Source: J014 sp964486055
Lineage (GTDB): Bacteria; Acidobacteriota; Blastocatellia; Pyrinomonadales; Pyrinomonadaceae
DNA length: 64,000 nt
NCBI GenBank assembly: GCA_964486055.1
Contig: CAZALE010000005.1
Span: forward strand, 151,716-215,715
Direction: 5' to 3'
Of this stretch, positions 17,968 through 26,721 are shown piece by piece. The notes beneath the pieces are model-generated. The model saw only the letters and a list, made by a program, of their open reading frames with translations, made no database searches and was not told the DNA's origin. Numbering within the stretch: the first letter of the stretch is position 1; each line of letters begins with the position of its first letter. The translations under genes and the position numbers were made by a program.

Positions 17968-18845
17968 AAGGTTTTTACTTGTGGAAAGTTTTTTATTAAG
18001 TTACATAGGTCAGTGAAGGTGTTTAGGTAGAAATCAGCAGGGAATCTATTTTTGATTCTATTATCCTCGAATACCTTACCACCTAGTATTACCGGAATTT
18101 TTAACTTGGAAAGTTTAGATTTAAACTCTGCGAAGTCTCGGGTTAAGCCCTCGATATCTTCAATCACGGTGGCGGAAATGCATATCATATCTGGTGAATG
18201 ACGCGTAGCTTCATCGGCGAGGGAGTAAAAAGGCATGCTGGAGCCGAAATTCATCACTTCCCATCCATTTGATTCGAAAACGATTTGCGAAAGATGCGTC
18301 GGCAATTCGTGATAATCCCCTTCAAAACTACAGCAGAAAGCTAACTCCGAACGCTGGTCGACTATTGGTAGATGGGTTCTCAAACGATACAAAGCATTAT
18401 AAACCACTCTAGTGGCTAAGTGTTCTTGTGCTACATTAATCTTACCTTCGAACCATAAATCACCCACGCGCCGCATTACGGGACAAACGAGTTCGTCAAA
18501 AATCTGTTCTATCGGTTTTCCATGCAGATATTCGGACAATAGTATGCTTCCCGCCTCCTCTTCACAGCCAGCCAACAGGGCATTTAAAAGTTCAGAATCT
18601 TCTCCTCTCAAAGTGTTTCGGTATCTTGCGAGTTTAGATGGACTATCGTCACCGTGACGACGTTTCAAACCAATACCTTGTTCGGCTTGAAATTTTAGTA
18701 TATCGTCAACTCTAAAACGCCTATGCCCTCCGCTCGTTCGCTCAGATTTGAGTAAACCAGATTCAGCCCATCGCTTGACTGTGGCATCGCTGACCATGAA
18801 AATCTTAGCTACTTCATTTGTGGTTAGCGTTTTTCTGTTTTTCAT
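17964..18845 (-). CDS. MerR-family regulator with B12-binding domain (CarH/LitR-like)
   Basis: A 293-residue regulator. The N-terminal winged helix of the MerR type reads LTTNEVAKIFMVSDATVKRWAESGLL. A B12-binding helical bundle follows with W-x9-EH (WFEGKINVAQEH), the pattern of light-sensing CarH proteins. The C-terminal Rossmann part carries GDYHELP, matching the D-x-H-x-x-G cobalamin ligand motif except that Pro replaces Gly. It may therefore be a cobalamin photoreceptor or a relative that lost full ligand binding. AGGAGAG directly precedes the ATG at 18845; the frame is open to a TTG at 18860. The gene is divergent from the RNA gene at 19 kb. Confidence 0.87.
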   Translation of the reverse strand: MKNRKTLTTNEVAKIFMVSDATVKRWAESGLLKSERTSGGHRRFRVDDILKFQAEQGIGLKRRHGDDSPSKLARYRNTLRGEDSELLNALLAGCEEEAGSILLSEYLHGKPIEQIFDELVCPVMRRVGDLWFEGKINVAQEHLATRVVYNALYRLRTHLPIVDQRSELAFCCSFEGDYHELPTHLSQIVFESNGWEVMNFGSSMPFYSLADEATRHSPDMICISATVIEDIEGLTRDFAEFKSKLSKLKIPVILGGKVFEDNRIKNRFPADFYLNTFTDLCNLIKNFPQVKTF

Positions 18846-18974
18846 CTCTCCTATCTTCAATTTTTCATTCTACTGAATTCGCTCTATTCGAACAAATCTT
18901 AACCCAGTCTTTTGCGGCTTATGCTTAATTATCTACATAAAAAAGGAAAAAATGATTTTCGTCTTGCCGATCAC

Positions 18975-19003
18975 TTGACAGTCAAATACAGATTATGTAA
19001 TAT
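18975..19003 (+). promoter_or_regulatory. Strong sigma-70 promoter of the structured RNA
   Basis: TTGACA (18975-18980) is a perfect -35 box. It is separated by exactly 17 bp from TAATAT (18998-19003). The predicted start of transcription is near 19008-19011, immediately before the first hairpin of the RNA. Confidence 0.8.
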
Positions 19004-19007
19004 TAAA

Positions 19008-19147
19008 ATCGCACAAACCGCTCAAGGTTTTGTGCGGATACTTCGGTAAAGCTAAAAAGCCGAAACCTTTAGCAAAAAGAGCGAGCAAAGGGAAGGTAAA
19101 CAAGGGGGAAAAGTCGTTACCGTTGTGGTAACGACTTTTATTTTTAT
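19008..19147 (+). ncRNA. Candidate free-standing structured RNA, about 140 nt
   Basis: The interval is bounded by a consensus promoter and an intrinsic terminator and has no ribosome-preceded frame; the next plus-strand gene is about 1 kb on. Hairpin P1 pairs 19010-19019 with 19026-19036. P2 pairs TTCGG (19042-19046) with CCGAA (19060-19064). The P2 loop GCTAAA (19051-19056) is a perfect complement of TTTAGC (19068-19073), an H-type pseudoknot. The P1 loop CGCTC (19019-19023) is a perfect complement of GAGCG (19079-19083), a second long-range pairing. A purine-rich single strand (AAAGGGAAGG, AAGGGGGAAAA) leads to the terminator. I could not match it to 6S, SRP, tmRNA, or c-di-GMP or cobalamin riboswitches. 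Confidence 0.72.
19111..19147 (+). terminator. Intrinsic terminator of the structured RNA
   Basis: An 11-bp perfect stem (AAGTCGTTACC, loop GTTGT, GGTAACGACTT) is preceded by A residues and followed by TTATTTTTATT. This is a textbook rho-independent terminator on the plus strand. Confidence 0.9.
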
Positions 19148-19257
19148 TGCCTGATCGTACAAAACGTTAGATTATGCTGTACGACTATATCTTATCTATC
19201 ACAGGCGATGGCCGGATGCTTATGCATGCCGAGTAAATTTCGAGGTGTTGATTAAAT

Positions 19258-19746
19258 TCACTCAATAATTGCTAGAACTTTTCCTGCCTCTACTGTTTCA
19301 CCCTCAGAGCAATAAATATCTTTTACCACGCCGTCTTTAGGTGATTTCATTTCATTTTGCATTTTCATCGCCTCTACTACGATTATGCCATCACCTCGTT
19401 TAATTTTGTCGCCTTTCTGTGCGAGAATGCGAACAATCTTACCAGGCATTGCAGTTTTAATTTCAGCCATCGCGTCATCGAGTATTGCCGAGCCAAAGGC
19501 GCCACGCAGTTGTTTAGGATCGAATATTTTAACTTCGATCTGGTGATTTTTTATGTGAGCTATACCATTCGATGAAACATAGACTTCATAGATGTGGTTT
19601 TGATGTTTGAATAGATATAAATTCGGCTCTACTTCAGAGAATTCTAGTTCATACTGTCTATCTTCCACTACCGCAAAGATCTTTGAGCCTTCTTGTTTGA
19701 ATTCGATCTCTTGTTTTTTGCCAGATACTTCTGCTACTAGCTTCAT
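19258..19746 (-). CDS. Biotin carboxyl carrier protein of an acyl-CoA carboxylase
   Basis: A 162-residue carrier protein. The C-terminal 75 residues are a biotinyl domain with E125-A-M-K128-M; Lys128 is the biotinylation site, and IKTAMPGKIV and GETVEAGKVL flank it. The N-terminal 80 residues are a beta-rich domain (YELEFSEVEPNLYLF, HIYEVYVSSN) like the linker region of propionyl/methylcrotonyl-CoA carboxylase alpha subunits. No carboxylase subunit is adjacent in the window, so substrate is open. It stands alone on the minus strand. Confidence 0.88.
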   Translation of the reverse strand: MKLVAEVSGKKQEIEFKQEGSKIFAVVEDRQYELEFSEVEPNLYLFKHQNHIYEVYVSSNGIAHIKNHQIEVKIFDPKQLRGAFGSAILDDAMAEIKTAMPGKIVRILAQKGDKIKRGDGIIVVEAMKMQNEMKSPKDGVVKDIYCSEGETVEAGKVLAIIE

Positions 19747-20144
19747 CTTTTTGAAATCCTTTAGCTACTGTAAATTTATTTTTGCAAATACTAATTAGCT
19801 GAGCAAATTAACACTAAAAAGTTGCAATGATTAATTACCGAATTGAGGCTGAGACGGGATGATGTGGATAAAATAATTTCAGTGACAATTCAGAGATTAA
19901 TCGGCAAACGGCAGATTGATCAGCTTATTCACCGGTCAGCGATTGGGCTATTTTAAGTTTTTCCTGATCGATGCTGATTTTATAGTTCTTGGATTTTATT
20001 TTTGGGCAACTTGTAGATTGAATTACTGATTCAGACAGAGGTAATGGGTCGGGGTAGAAACAATTGTTTGATCTTGATTGCTAATATAAATCGTGATAAC
20101 GTTATCGGAAAGTGCTGTCAATTGTTGTTCTCAGGGGTTAGTAT
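19747..20144. other. Intergenic stretch, 398 bp, between the carrier protein and opp operon
   Basis: The region separates divergent genes and must hold both promoters. Near its right end are an AT-rich TAATATAAA (20082-20090) and the palindrome listed separately. No frame with a ribosome site and no further hairpin of note was seen. Confidence 0.6.
20095..20106. promoter_or_regulatory. Palindrome, possible operator of the opp operon
   Basis: GATAACGTTATC is a perfect 12-bp palindrome 38 bp before the oppA start. It directly follows an AT-rich segment that could be a -10 region. I found no good -35 box, so the promoter position is unproven. Confidence 0.4.
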
Positions 20145-22190
20145 ATGAATAAAATTTATTTGTGTTTTATAAGTCTGAGTTTATTGATGTTTAATCTTGC
20201 TTGTTCTGAGAGCACAGCTAGCAGGCGATACTGGGGTAAGACGGAGCCGCCAAAGGAGAATGTATTACGCTATATCTCTGGTAGTGAACCTGAGTCTTTA
20301 GATCCTCAAATACCAACCGGGCAACCCGAAGCTCGTATTCTGATGGCTTTATATGACGGATTGGTCGAATATCATCCGAAAACAATGGCGCCAATTCCTG
20401 CTATTGCCGAGCGTTGGGAAATCAGTCCAGATGGTACAGAATTTATATTTTACCTGAGACGAAATGCAAAATTCTCCAATGGTGATCCAATCACAGCGCA
20501 TGATTTTGTGTACACATTTCGCAGAGGGTTAGATCCAGAACTGGCTGCACAAAACGCATATCTTGCTTATGAAATAAAATATGCTAAAGCTTACAATTCG
20601 CGCGAGGCATTTGTTAGAAAAGAGAATGGGGAATTTTTGCTAAGAAAAGATTTTGAAACGGATCTTAAAGAAGTTAACTCCGTGGGGTTCGGGCCTGACA
20701 CGGAATTTCATCGTTTTATTAATTCGCCGGAACGATTGACAGTGCCGCTTGATGAGAAGGATAGACAAGAGTTAATCGATAAAGATCCTAAGTTAAAAGA
20801 GGCAATAGATGGAAAAGAATTAGTACCGGTTAGAGCTGAAGATATTGGCGTCGAGGCAATAGATGATTACACCTTGCGTCTAAAACTCGCAATTCCTGCA
20901 CCATATTTTTTGGATTTACTTCCTCATCAGTTTTTTAGAGTAGTAAACAAAAAAGTCATCGAGAAATATGGTAAAGAGTGGACGAGACCGGAAAACATTG
21001 TAACTAGCGGGGCTTTCAAACTTTTGACTCATCGTCCCTATGATGTGTTGGTCGTCGTGAAAAATCAAGATTATTGGGACGCTGAAAATGTCTCCTTGGA
21101 TAGAATTGAGTTTTATCCACTTGAAGAGCAGTATACAATGATGAATCTTTACAAGGCTGGAACAGTTGATGCAACATACAATCACACCGTACCCGCTTCA
21201 TGGCTCGATGAAATTAGGCAATATAAGGATGAATATCTAGATCATCCTGAGGTAACGATTGAATATTATACATTCAACGTAAGGAGAAAGCCTATGGATG
21301 ACGTAAGGGTGCGAAAGGCTTTTGCACTAGCTATCGACAGGTTTTCCCTTGCAAAATTTAGAAAGACTTCTAAACCACTTGTGGATTTCACTCCCGAGGG
21401 GATTTTTCCTAAGTATGAGGAGATAAGAAAAAGAGTTTATGAACAGTTACTGAGAGAAAGTGGAATCTCGAAGCAAGATTGGGAGAAAAGATATTTCGAT
21501 CCAGAGCGAGCATGCAGGTTGATGAAAGAGGCTGGTTATCAAGTTGAGAATAAAGCAAATGGAAGATGTGAGGTTAAGAATTTCCCTATAGGTGAAGTAG
21601 CTCTTACCTATAATACTTCGGAATCAAATAAAGCAGTTGCAGAATTTATCCAGGCTCAGTGGAAGCAAAATTTAGGTATTACGATTCCATTAAGGAATAT
21701 GGAATGGAAAACTTTTCTCCCGACAAGGAAGAAATTGGATTATACAGGGATGACGAGAGCAGGTTGGGTTGGAGATTACATGGACCCTAATACTTTTTTG
21801 AAACTTTTTTATGGCTCTGACAATGATAGCGGAACTGGTTGGTACGATCCGAAATTCGACAAACTGTTAGATCAAGCCAATAGCGAGGTAAATCCAGAGA
21901 AAAGATTCGAGCTTATGGCTAAAGCCGAATTTTATATGCTTCAGTCTCAGCCTGTTATTCCCTTGATGACTGCGTCTACTAATTGGCTGAAAAAGCCATA
22001 TGTCAAGGGTTTGTATCCGAATCCAGGAACTCTTCACGCATGGAAATTTGTTTACATCGAACGTGATCCAAACAAATGGGATAGGGACGTTGATAACATA
22101 ATGAAAGAGTCAGATCCAATTGTAGAGGAAAAGTTAGCAAGGCTTCAGCGTAGTCAGATAGAGTTTGAAAAACAAAGGCATGGAGAATAG
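20145..22190 (+). CDS. oppA: Oligopeptide ABC transporter substrate-binding lipoprotein
   Basis: A 681-residue periplasmic binding protein of family 5. The lipobox FNLAC places the lipidated cysteine at residue 20. Typical motifs follow: SGSEPESLDPQ near the start, LYDGLVEYHP, then the hallmark WEISPDGTEFIFYLRRNAKFSNGDPITAHDFVY, of which the core ISPDGTEFIFYLR and GDPITAHDF are clear. The C-terminal part contains NYTGMTRAGWVGDYMDPNTF-like sequence, typical of peptide binders. It is longer than the usual 520-550 residues owing to insertions around 160-220 and a charged tail. AGGGG precedes the start. First gene of the opp operon. Confidence 0.94.
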   Translation: MNKIYLCFISLSLLMFNLACSESTASRRYWGKTEPPKENVLRYISGSEPESLDPQIPTGQPEARILMALYDGLVEYHPKTMAPIPAIAERWEISPDGTEFIFYLRRNAKFSNGDPITAHDFVYTFRRGLDPELAAQNAYLAYEIKYAKAYNSREAFVRKENGEFLLRKDFETDLKEVNSVGFGPDTEFHRFINSPERLTVPLDEKDRQELIDKDPKLKEAIDGKELVPVRAEDIGVEAIDDYTLRLKLAIPAPYFLDLLPHQFFRVVNKKVIEKYGKEWTRPENIVTSGAFKLLTHRPYDVLVVVKNQDYWDAENVSLDRIEFYPLEEQYTMMNLYKAGTVDATYNHTVPASWLDEIRQYKDEYLDHPEVTIEYYTFNVRRKPMDDVRVRKAFALAIDRFSLAKFRKTSKPLVDFTPEGIFPKYEEIRKRVYEQLLRESGISKQDWEKRYFDPERACRLMKEAGYQVENKANGRCEVKNFPIGEVALTYNTSESNKAVAEFIQAQWKQNLGITIPLRNMEWKTFLPTRKKLDYTGMTRAGWVGDYMDPNTFLKLFYGSDNDSGTGWYDPKFDKLLDQANSEVNPEKRFELMAKAEFYMLQSQPVIPLMTASTNWLKKPYVKGLYPNPGTLHAWKFVYIERDPNKWDRDVDNIMKESDPIVEEKLARLQRSQIEFEKQRHGE

Positions 22191-22193
22191 AAA

Positions 22194-23111
22194 ATGTTAT
22201 ATTTCGTTGTCCGAAGGCTTCTAATAATAATTCCTACAGCTTTATTAGTAGTCTCAGTTACTTGGCTTTTGATTCGTCTTGCTCCTGGTAATTTCTATAT
22301 AAGTGAGAAAAAACTTCCAAAGTCAGTAGAAGAAAACATAAGAAGAAAATACGGTCTCGATAAACCCATGAGTGAGCAATATTTGATAATGATAAAAAAC
22401 GTTCTGCGAGGAGATTTTGGCGATTCGCTTAAATATCAAGGGCAATCTGTCAATGAAATCATAAGACGTCACCTCCCTTACTCTGCTACCATTGGAATCC
22501 TGGCTTATCTGCTCGCTTTGTTTGTCGGGCTGACAGCTGGAATTCTAGCCTCGCTTAAACAGAATTCATTATTGGATTATGCCTCAATGGCTGTCGCAAT
22601 GTTAGGGATATCAATACCAAATTTCGTTTTGGGACCAATATTGGTAATCATCTTTGCTCTAGGTCTTTATTTAGTCCCACCTGCTCGTTGGGGAGGAATA
22701 GAAAATTTGATTTTACCTGTAGTGACTCTTTCAGCGATATATGCTGCCTATATCGCCAGGCTGACTCGTGCAGGAATGCTTGAGGTTTTAAGATCTGATT
22801 TCATTAGAACTGCGCGAGCTAAAGGTCTAGATGAGAGAACCATACTACTAAAACATGCCTTAAGAGGTGGTATTATCCCGGTTGTTTCGTTTACAGGTCC
22901 AGCATTGGCCAATCTATTGGCTGGAACAGTAGTAGTGGAAAAGATTTTTGCCATACCAGGCCTAGGTAATGTTTTCATTCAAGCTGTTTTGAATCGAGAT
23001 GAGCCATTAGTCTTGGGAATAGTGGCGTTTCTCTCTATCTTGATCATGTTTTTTAATCTTTTAGTTGACATTTCCTATGGCTTTTTAGATCCAAGAATTA
23101 GGTACTCGTGA
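22194..23111 (+). CDS. oppB: Oligopeptide ABC transporter permease, OppB type
   Basis: A 305-residue inner-membrane permease with six predicted spans. The opening MLYFVVRRLLIIIPTALLVV and the IRLAPGN segment are typical of OppB/DppB. The EAA loop that contacts the ATPases is present (YAAYIARLTRAGMLEVLRSD and TARAKGLDERTI, in parts). It begins three bases after oppA, so translation is likely coupled. It forms the channel with OppC. Confidence 0.94.
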   Translation: MLYFVVRRLLIIIPTALLVVSVTWLLIRLAPGNFYISEKKLPKSVEENIRRKYGLDKPMSEQYLIMIKNVLRGDFGDSLKYQGQSVNEIIRRHLPYSATIGILAYLLALFVGLTAGILASLKQNSLLDYASMAVAMLGISIPNFVLGPILVIIFALGLYLVPPARWGGIENLILPVVTLSAIYAAYIARLTRAGMLEVLRSDFIRTARAKGLDERTILLKHALRGGIIPVVSFTGPALANLLAGTVVVEKIFAIPGLGNVFIQAVLNRDEPLVLGIVAFLSILIMFFNLLVDISYGFLDPRIRYS

Positions 23112-23115
23112 TTCT

Positions 23116-24069
23116 ATGCAACAGCAGGAAATAATAAAAGGTACATCGCTTTGGCAAGACGCTTGGAAGAGACTCCTAAAAAATAAATTAGCAGTCTTTG
23201 GAATGATAGTAATCGCATTCATGGTGATTGCGGTAACCATTGGTCCGGCGATAATCAAATGGAGCACCGGCTATACCTATGATTACATCCCGCCTGAGAG
23301 TGACTTGGTTAAATCATTTCCTCCATCCTTGAAGCATCCAATGGGCACTGATGATGCTGGCAGAGATATTTTAGCTCGTGTTTTACAGGGTGGAAGAGTT
23401 TCTCTGATGGTAGGTATAATTTCTACTCTGGTCTCTCTAATAATTGGCGTGAGCTACGGTGCAATTGCGGGTTATCTAGGTGGATTCGTAGATAACTTGA
23501 TGATGCGAATCGTAGATATACTATACTCAATTCCGTACATACTAATTGTTATAGTGCTTCTATCCGTATTCGGTGGCCCAAATACTCCTAATTTCATAAA
23601 GGCTACAGCTGATATTTTTGGAGGAGGACAAGGACTGAGTCAGATTTTTCTGTTATTCTTTGCCCTGGGTCTTGTATCTTGGCTTACGATGGCACGCGTG
23701 GTTCGTGGGCAAATATTGAGCCTGAAAAATCAAGATTTTGTGATGGCTGCACGCGCTACAGGCGTATCTACATTTGGAATAATATTTAGGCATCTCGTGC
23801 CAAATGCCTTAGGGCCAGTGATTGTGTATGCAACTTTGACAGTCCCATCGGTCATGTTGTCTGAAGCTTTTCTATCTTTTCTAGGGCTTGGAGTTCAGGC
23901 TCCTTATGCTTCGTGGGGCAGTATGGTTGCAGATGGCATCAAAAACATCTCTATTTATCCTTGGCAGTTGGTTTTTCCCGGAGTCACAATGGCTCTGACG
24001 CTTTTCTCATTAAATTTCCTGGGTGACGGATTACGCGACGCCTTAGATCCACAAACGAGGAAGTTTTAG
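23116..24069 (+). CDS. oppC: Oligopeptide ABC transporter permease, OppC type
   Basis: A 317-residue permease. After a short cytoplasmic start and the first span (LAVFGMIVIAFMVIAVTI) comes the OppC hallmark HPMGTDDAGRDILARVLQGGR. Five further spans and the EAA loop (VMAARATGVSTFGIIFRHL) follow. The ending GDGLRDALDPQTRK is characteristic. It partners OppB, which ends four bases upstream. Confidence 0.95.
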   Translation: MQQQEIIKGTSLWQDAWKRLLKNKLAVFGMIVIAFMVIAVTIGPAIIKWSTGYTYDYIPPESDLVKSFPPSLKHPMGTDDAGRDILARVLQGGRVSLMVGIISTLVSLIIGVSYGAIAGYLGGFVDNLMMRIVDILYSIPYILIVIVLLSVFGGPNTPNFIKATADIFGGGQGLSQIFLLFFALGLVSWLTMARVVRGQILSLKNQDFVMAARATGVSTFGIIFRHLVPNALGPVIVYATLTVPSVMLSEAFLSFLGLGVQAPYASWGSMVADGIKNISIYPWQLVFPGVTMALTLFSLNFLGDGLRDALDPQTRKF

Positions 24070-24071
24070 CT

Positions 24072-24665
24072 ATGAGAGTATTGCTTTACCTTTTTGCGTT
24101 TTGGTTATTAGCTACGAGTGGAATAGCTCAAAAGAGTAAGGATCAACATCAGACTTCAACGAGCAAGCGATCCAATCAATCTCAGATAGATCAGAGACGA
24201 GATATCACAAAACAAGCGCGCAGGCCTGATACAGAAAGTTACAAGATTGCGCGGGAAGGCGTTGGCATCGAAGGGATAATCGTTGGTAAGTCCACTAAAC
24301 AAGATGTGATCAAGAGGTTTGGAAAAGATTATAAGTGGATAGCTCACAAAAAATACTCGTATCAGATGGCTTATCCAAATGGTCTTTCTTTTTACATATG
24401 TCAGAGCGATAAAAAACAGCAGATCTTTGACATAGAGATAAATCCGCCATATAAAGCTAAAACAAGTCGCGGTGTAATTCTGAATAAAAGCACGGTGGAG
24501 GATGTTTATAAGATTTACGGTAAGCCGTCTGGAAGTGCTTCATCTGAAAGCCTTGAATACAAGGGCGTTAATTTTTCGTATACAAAGCGCGGTAAGGATA
24601 AGGTAATAACGACCATAGACATTGTGGAAAGACAGGGTCTTCGGCAGTGTGAGGTTAGAAAATAG
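24072..24665 (+). CDS. Exported protein with two BamE/SmpA-like modules
   Basis: A 197-residue protein with a signal peptide (VLLYLFAFWLLATSGIAQ) and a basic, Ser/Gln-rich spacer. Two repeated modules follow. The first has GIIVGKSTKQDVIKRFGKDY (about residues 65-84) and the second GVILNKSTVEDVYKIYGKPS (about 136-155). Both fit the G-x-S/T-x-x-D-V-x-x-x-x-G-K/P signature of BamE/SmpA-type folds. It lies between oppC and oppD with two and nine bases of spacing, so it is translated with the transporter. It may act at the outer membrane or with the peptide binder; that is inference. Confidence 0.7.
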   Translation: MRVLLYLFAFWLLATSGIAQKSKDQHQTSTSKRSNQSQIDQRRDITKQARRPDTESYKIAREGVGIEGIIVGKSTKQDVIKRFGKDYKWIAHKKYSYQMAYPNGLSFYICQSDKKQQIFDIEINPPYKAKTSRGVILNKSTVEDVYKIYGKPSGSASSESLEYKGVNFSYTKRGKDKVITTIDIVERQGLRQCEVRK

Positions 24666-24674
24666 GGGATAAAA

Positions 24675-25682
24675 ATGACAAAGGAGATACTTCTTTCAGT
24701 CAAAGACTTAAAAACTTATTTTCAAACAGAAGATGGCATTGTAAAGGCGGTTGATGGAATTTCGTTCGATTTAAAGAGAGGTGAGACTTTAGGAATTGTA
24801 GGGGAGTCTGGTAGTGGTAAATCTGTTACCAGCCTATCTATAATGAGACTGATTCCAGAACCTCCAGGTAAGATAGTAAGCGGAGAGATATTATTTGATT
24901 CGCTCAATTTGCTTGAGATTTCTGCAGAGGAAATCAGAAAAATAAGAGGAAAGCGAATCGCCATGATATTTCAAGATCCTATGACCTCCTTGAACCCCTA
25001 TTTGAAAATCTCTACGCAACTTATGGAAGTCACTGAATTACATCTTGGTCATAGCAAGAAAGAAGCCTATCAGCACGCGATAAAGATGCTAAAAATGGTT
25101 GGGATTCCAGATGCAGAGAATAGAGTGAACGGTTATCCTCATGAGTTTTCAGGCGGTATGCGTCAAAGAGTAATGATAGCTATGGCGCTGGCTTGCGATC
25201 CAGAATTACTAATTGCAGACGAACCGACAACAGCACTGGATGTAACCATACAAGCTCAAATTTTGGATTTGATAAAGGATTTGAAACAAAGACTGGGGAC
25301 GAGCGTGATTCTCATAACTCATGATTTAGGAGTTGTTGCTGGAATGACCGATAGAATAATAGTCATGTATGCCGGTAAGATATTTGAACAAGCATCGACC
25401 GACGAACTATTTAAGTTTCCGGCAAATCCATACACGAAAGGTTTGTTGAGATCAGTTCCAGATCCTGCTCATGAAGATGGTAAGCCCTTATATCAGATAC
25501 CCGGTTTGCCTCCGGACGTGGCACATCTTCCACCAGGATGTCCTTTTGCTGAAAGATGTGATAGAGCTAAAGACGTATGCAGAAGCGAATTTCCTCCATT
25601 CGTGCAGGTTGCTGAGAATCATTGGTCGTTATGTCACTTCGCTGAGGAAGTTTATGCTGAGTCCCTGGATCAGGCATCATGA
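24675..25682 (+). CDS. oppD: Oligopeptide ABC transporter ATPase, OppD type
   Basis: A 335-residue ATPase. Walker A is GESGSGKS, the signature is FSGGMRQRVMIAMAL, Walker B ends in LLIADEPTTALD, and the switch histidine is in LITHDLG. The C-terminal oligopeptide-transporter region (PYTKGLLRSVP, PPGCPFAERCDRA) carries the cysteines that in some members bind an iron-sulfur cluster. It energises the OppBC channel together with OppF. Confidence 0.95.
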   Translation: MTKEILLSVKDLKTYFQTEDGIVKAVDGISFDLKRGETLGIVGESGSGKSVTSLSIMRLIPEPPGKIVSGEILFDSLNLLEISAEEIRKIRGKRIAMIFQDPMTSLNPYLKISTQLMEVTELHLGHSKKEAYQHAIKMLKMVGIPDAENRVNGYPHEFSGGMRQRVMIAMALACDPELLIADEPTTALDVTIQAQILDLIKDLKQRLGTSVILITHDLGVVAGMTDRIIVMYAGKIFEQASTDELFKFPANPYTKGLLRSVPDPAHEDGKPLYQIPGLPPDVAHLPPGCPFAERCDRAKDVCRSEFPPFVQVAENHWSLCHFAEEVYAESLDQAS

Positions 25683-25692
25683 CGGAGAGCCT

Positions 25693-26721
25693 ATGAAGAA
25701 CGATGTTTTGATTTCTATTCAGAATCTCAAGGTGCATTATAAAACTGGCGGCTTGTTTTCGGCTAAAACTGTTAGAGCAGTTGATGGAGTAGACTTAAAT
25801 ATAAGAAAAGGCGAGACACTAGGCTTGGTTGGCGAGTCAGGATGCGGAAAATCCTCATTGGGAAAGGCTCTTTTACGCCTCATAGAACCGACATCCGGCA
25901 AGATTCTTTTCAAAGACATTGATTTGGTTAGCCTATCAGCTCGACAAATGCGCTACCATCGTAAGCATCTTCAGATGATTTTTCAAGACCCTTATGCGAG
26001 TTTGAATCCTAGAATGACTATCGGTCAGATAATCGGCGAGCCTATGAGAACTTTTGGTATTGCAAAAGGAAAAGAGCTTGAAGAGATGGTTCAGGATTTA
26101 ATGGAAACAGTCGGGCTATCTCGCAGGTTTGTAAAGCGATATCCACACGAGTTTTCTGGCGGCCAGCGCCAACGAATCGGAATTGCACGAGCTCTAGCAT
26201 TAAATCCTGAATTTGTAGTTGCTGATGAGCCGATATCAGCTCTAGATGTTTCGATCCAGGCTCAAATCATGAATTTATTGGAAAAGCTTCAAGCAGAAAA
26301 AAATCTGACTTATCTTTTCATATCACACGATTTGAGAGCAGTTCGTCATCTCTCCGATAGAGTTGCTGTCATGTATTTAGGTGAAATCGTCGAATTATGT
26401 GACTCTAAAGCACTCTACGACGAACCTTTGCATCCTTATTCTCAAGCTCTAATATCTGCAGTGCCAATTCCAAATCCAGAAATTGAAAAGAAAAGAGAAA
26501 AACTAATTTTGAAGGGGGATGTGCCGAGCCCGATGAATCCGCCAGAAGGTTGCCGGTTTCACACACGATGTCCTTTCGCTATTTCTGAATGCGCAAGATT
26601 TAAGCCAGGGCTCGTTGAAATTAAAACAAATCATATGGCAGCCTGCATAAGAATATCCAAAGAACATCCGAATATTCATGAAAATGTTGAAAAAGGTCTT
26701 GCTGCAGTTGGGCTCACATAA
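25693..26721 (+). CDS. oppF: Oligopeptide ABC transporter ATPase, OppF type
   Basis: A 342-residue ATPase. Walker A is GESGCGKSS, the signature FSGGQRQRIGIARAL, Walker B VVADEPISALD, and the switch histidine SHDL. The C-terminal region PPEGCRFHTRCPFA mirrors that of OppD. The frame is open far upstream inside oppD, but GGAGAG precedes the ATG at 25693, which gives the standard N-terminus before the first beta strand. Last gene of the operon. A short hairpin at 26785-26802 follows, without a good T run. Confidence 0.95.
   Translation: MKNDVLISIQNLKVHYKTGGLFSAKTVRAVDGVDLNIRKGETLGLVGESGCGKSSLGKALLRLIEPTSGKILFKDIDLVSLSARQMRYHRKHLQMIFQDPYASLNPRMTIGQIIGEPMRTFGIAKGKELEEMVQDLMETVGLSRRFVKRYPHEFSGGQRQRIGIARALALNPEFVVADEPISALDVSIQAQIMNLLEKLQAEKNLTYLFISHDLRAVRHLSDRVAVMYLGEIVELCDSKALYDEPLHPYSQALISAVPIPNPEIEKKREKLILKGDVPSPMNPPEGCRFHTRCPFAISECARFKPGLVEIKTNHMAACIRISKEHPNIHENVEKGLAAVGLT

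Noticed and set aside
19008..19147. 6S, SRP or c-di-GMP/cobalamin riboswitch identity for the RNA
   Set aside because: The 5' and 3' ends do not pair as in 6S. The SRP GGAAG/GNRA loop, the GEMM core and the cobalamin GCCACTG box are absent. No gene follows it.
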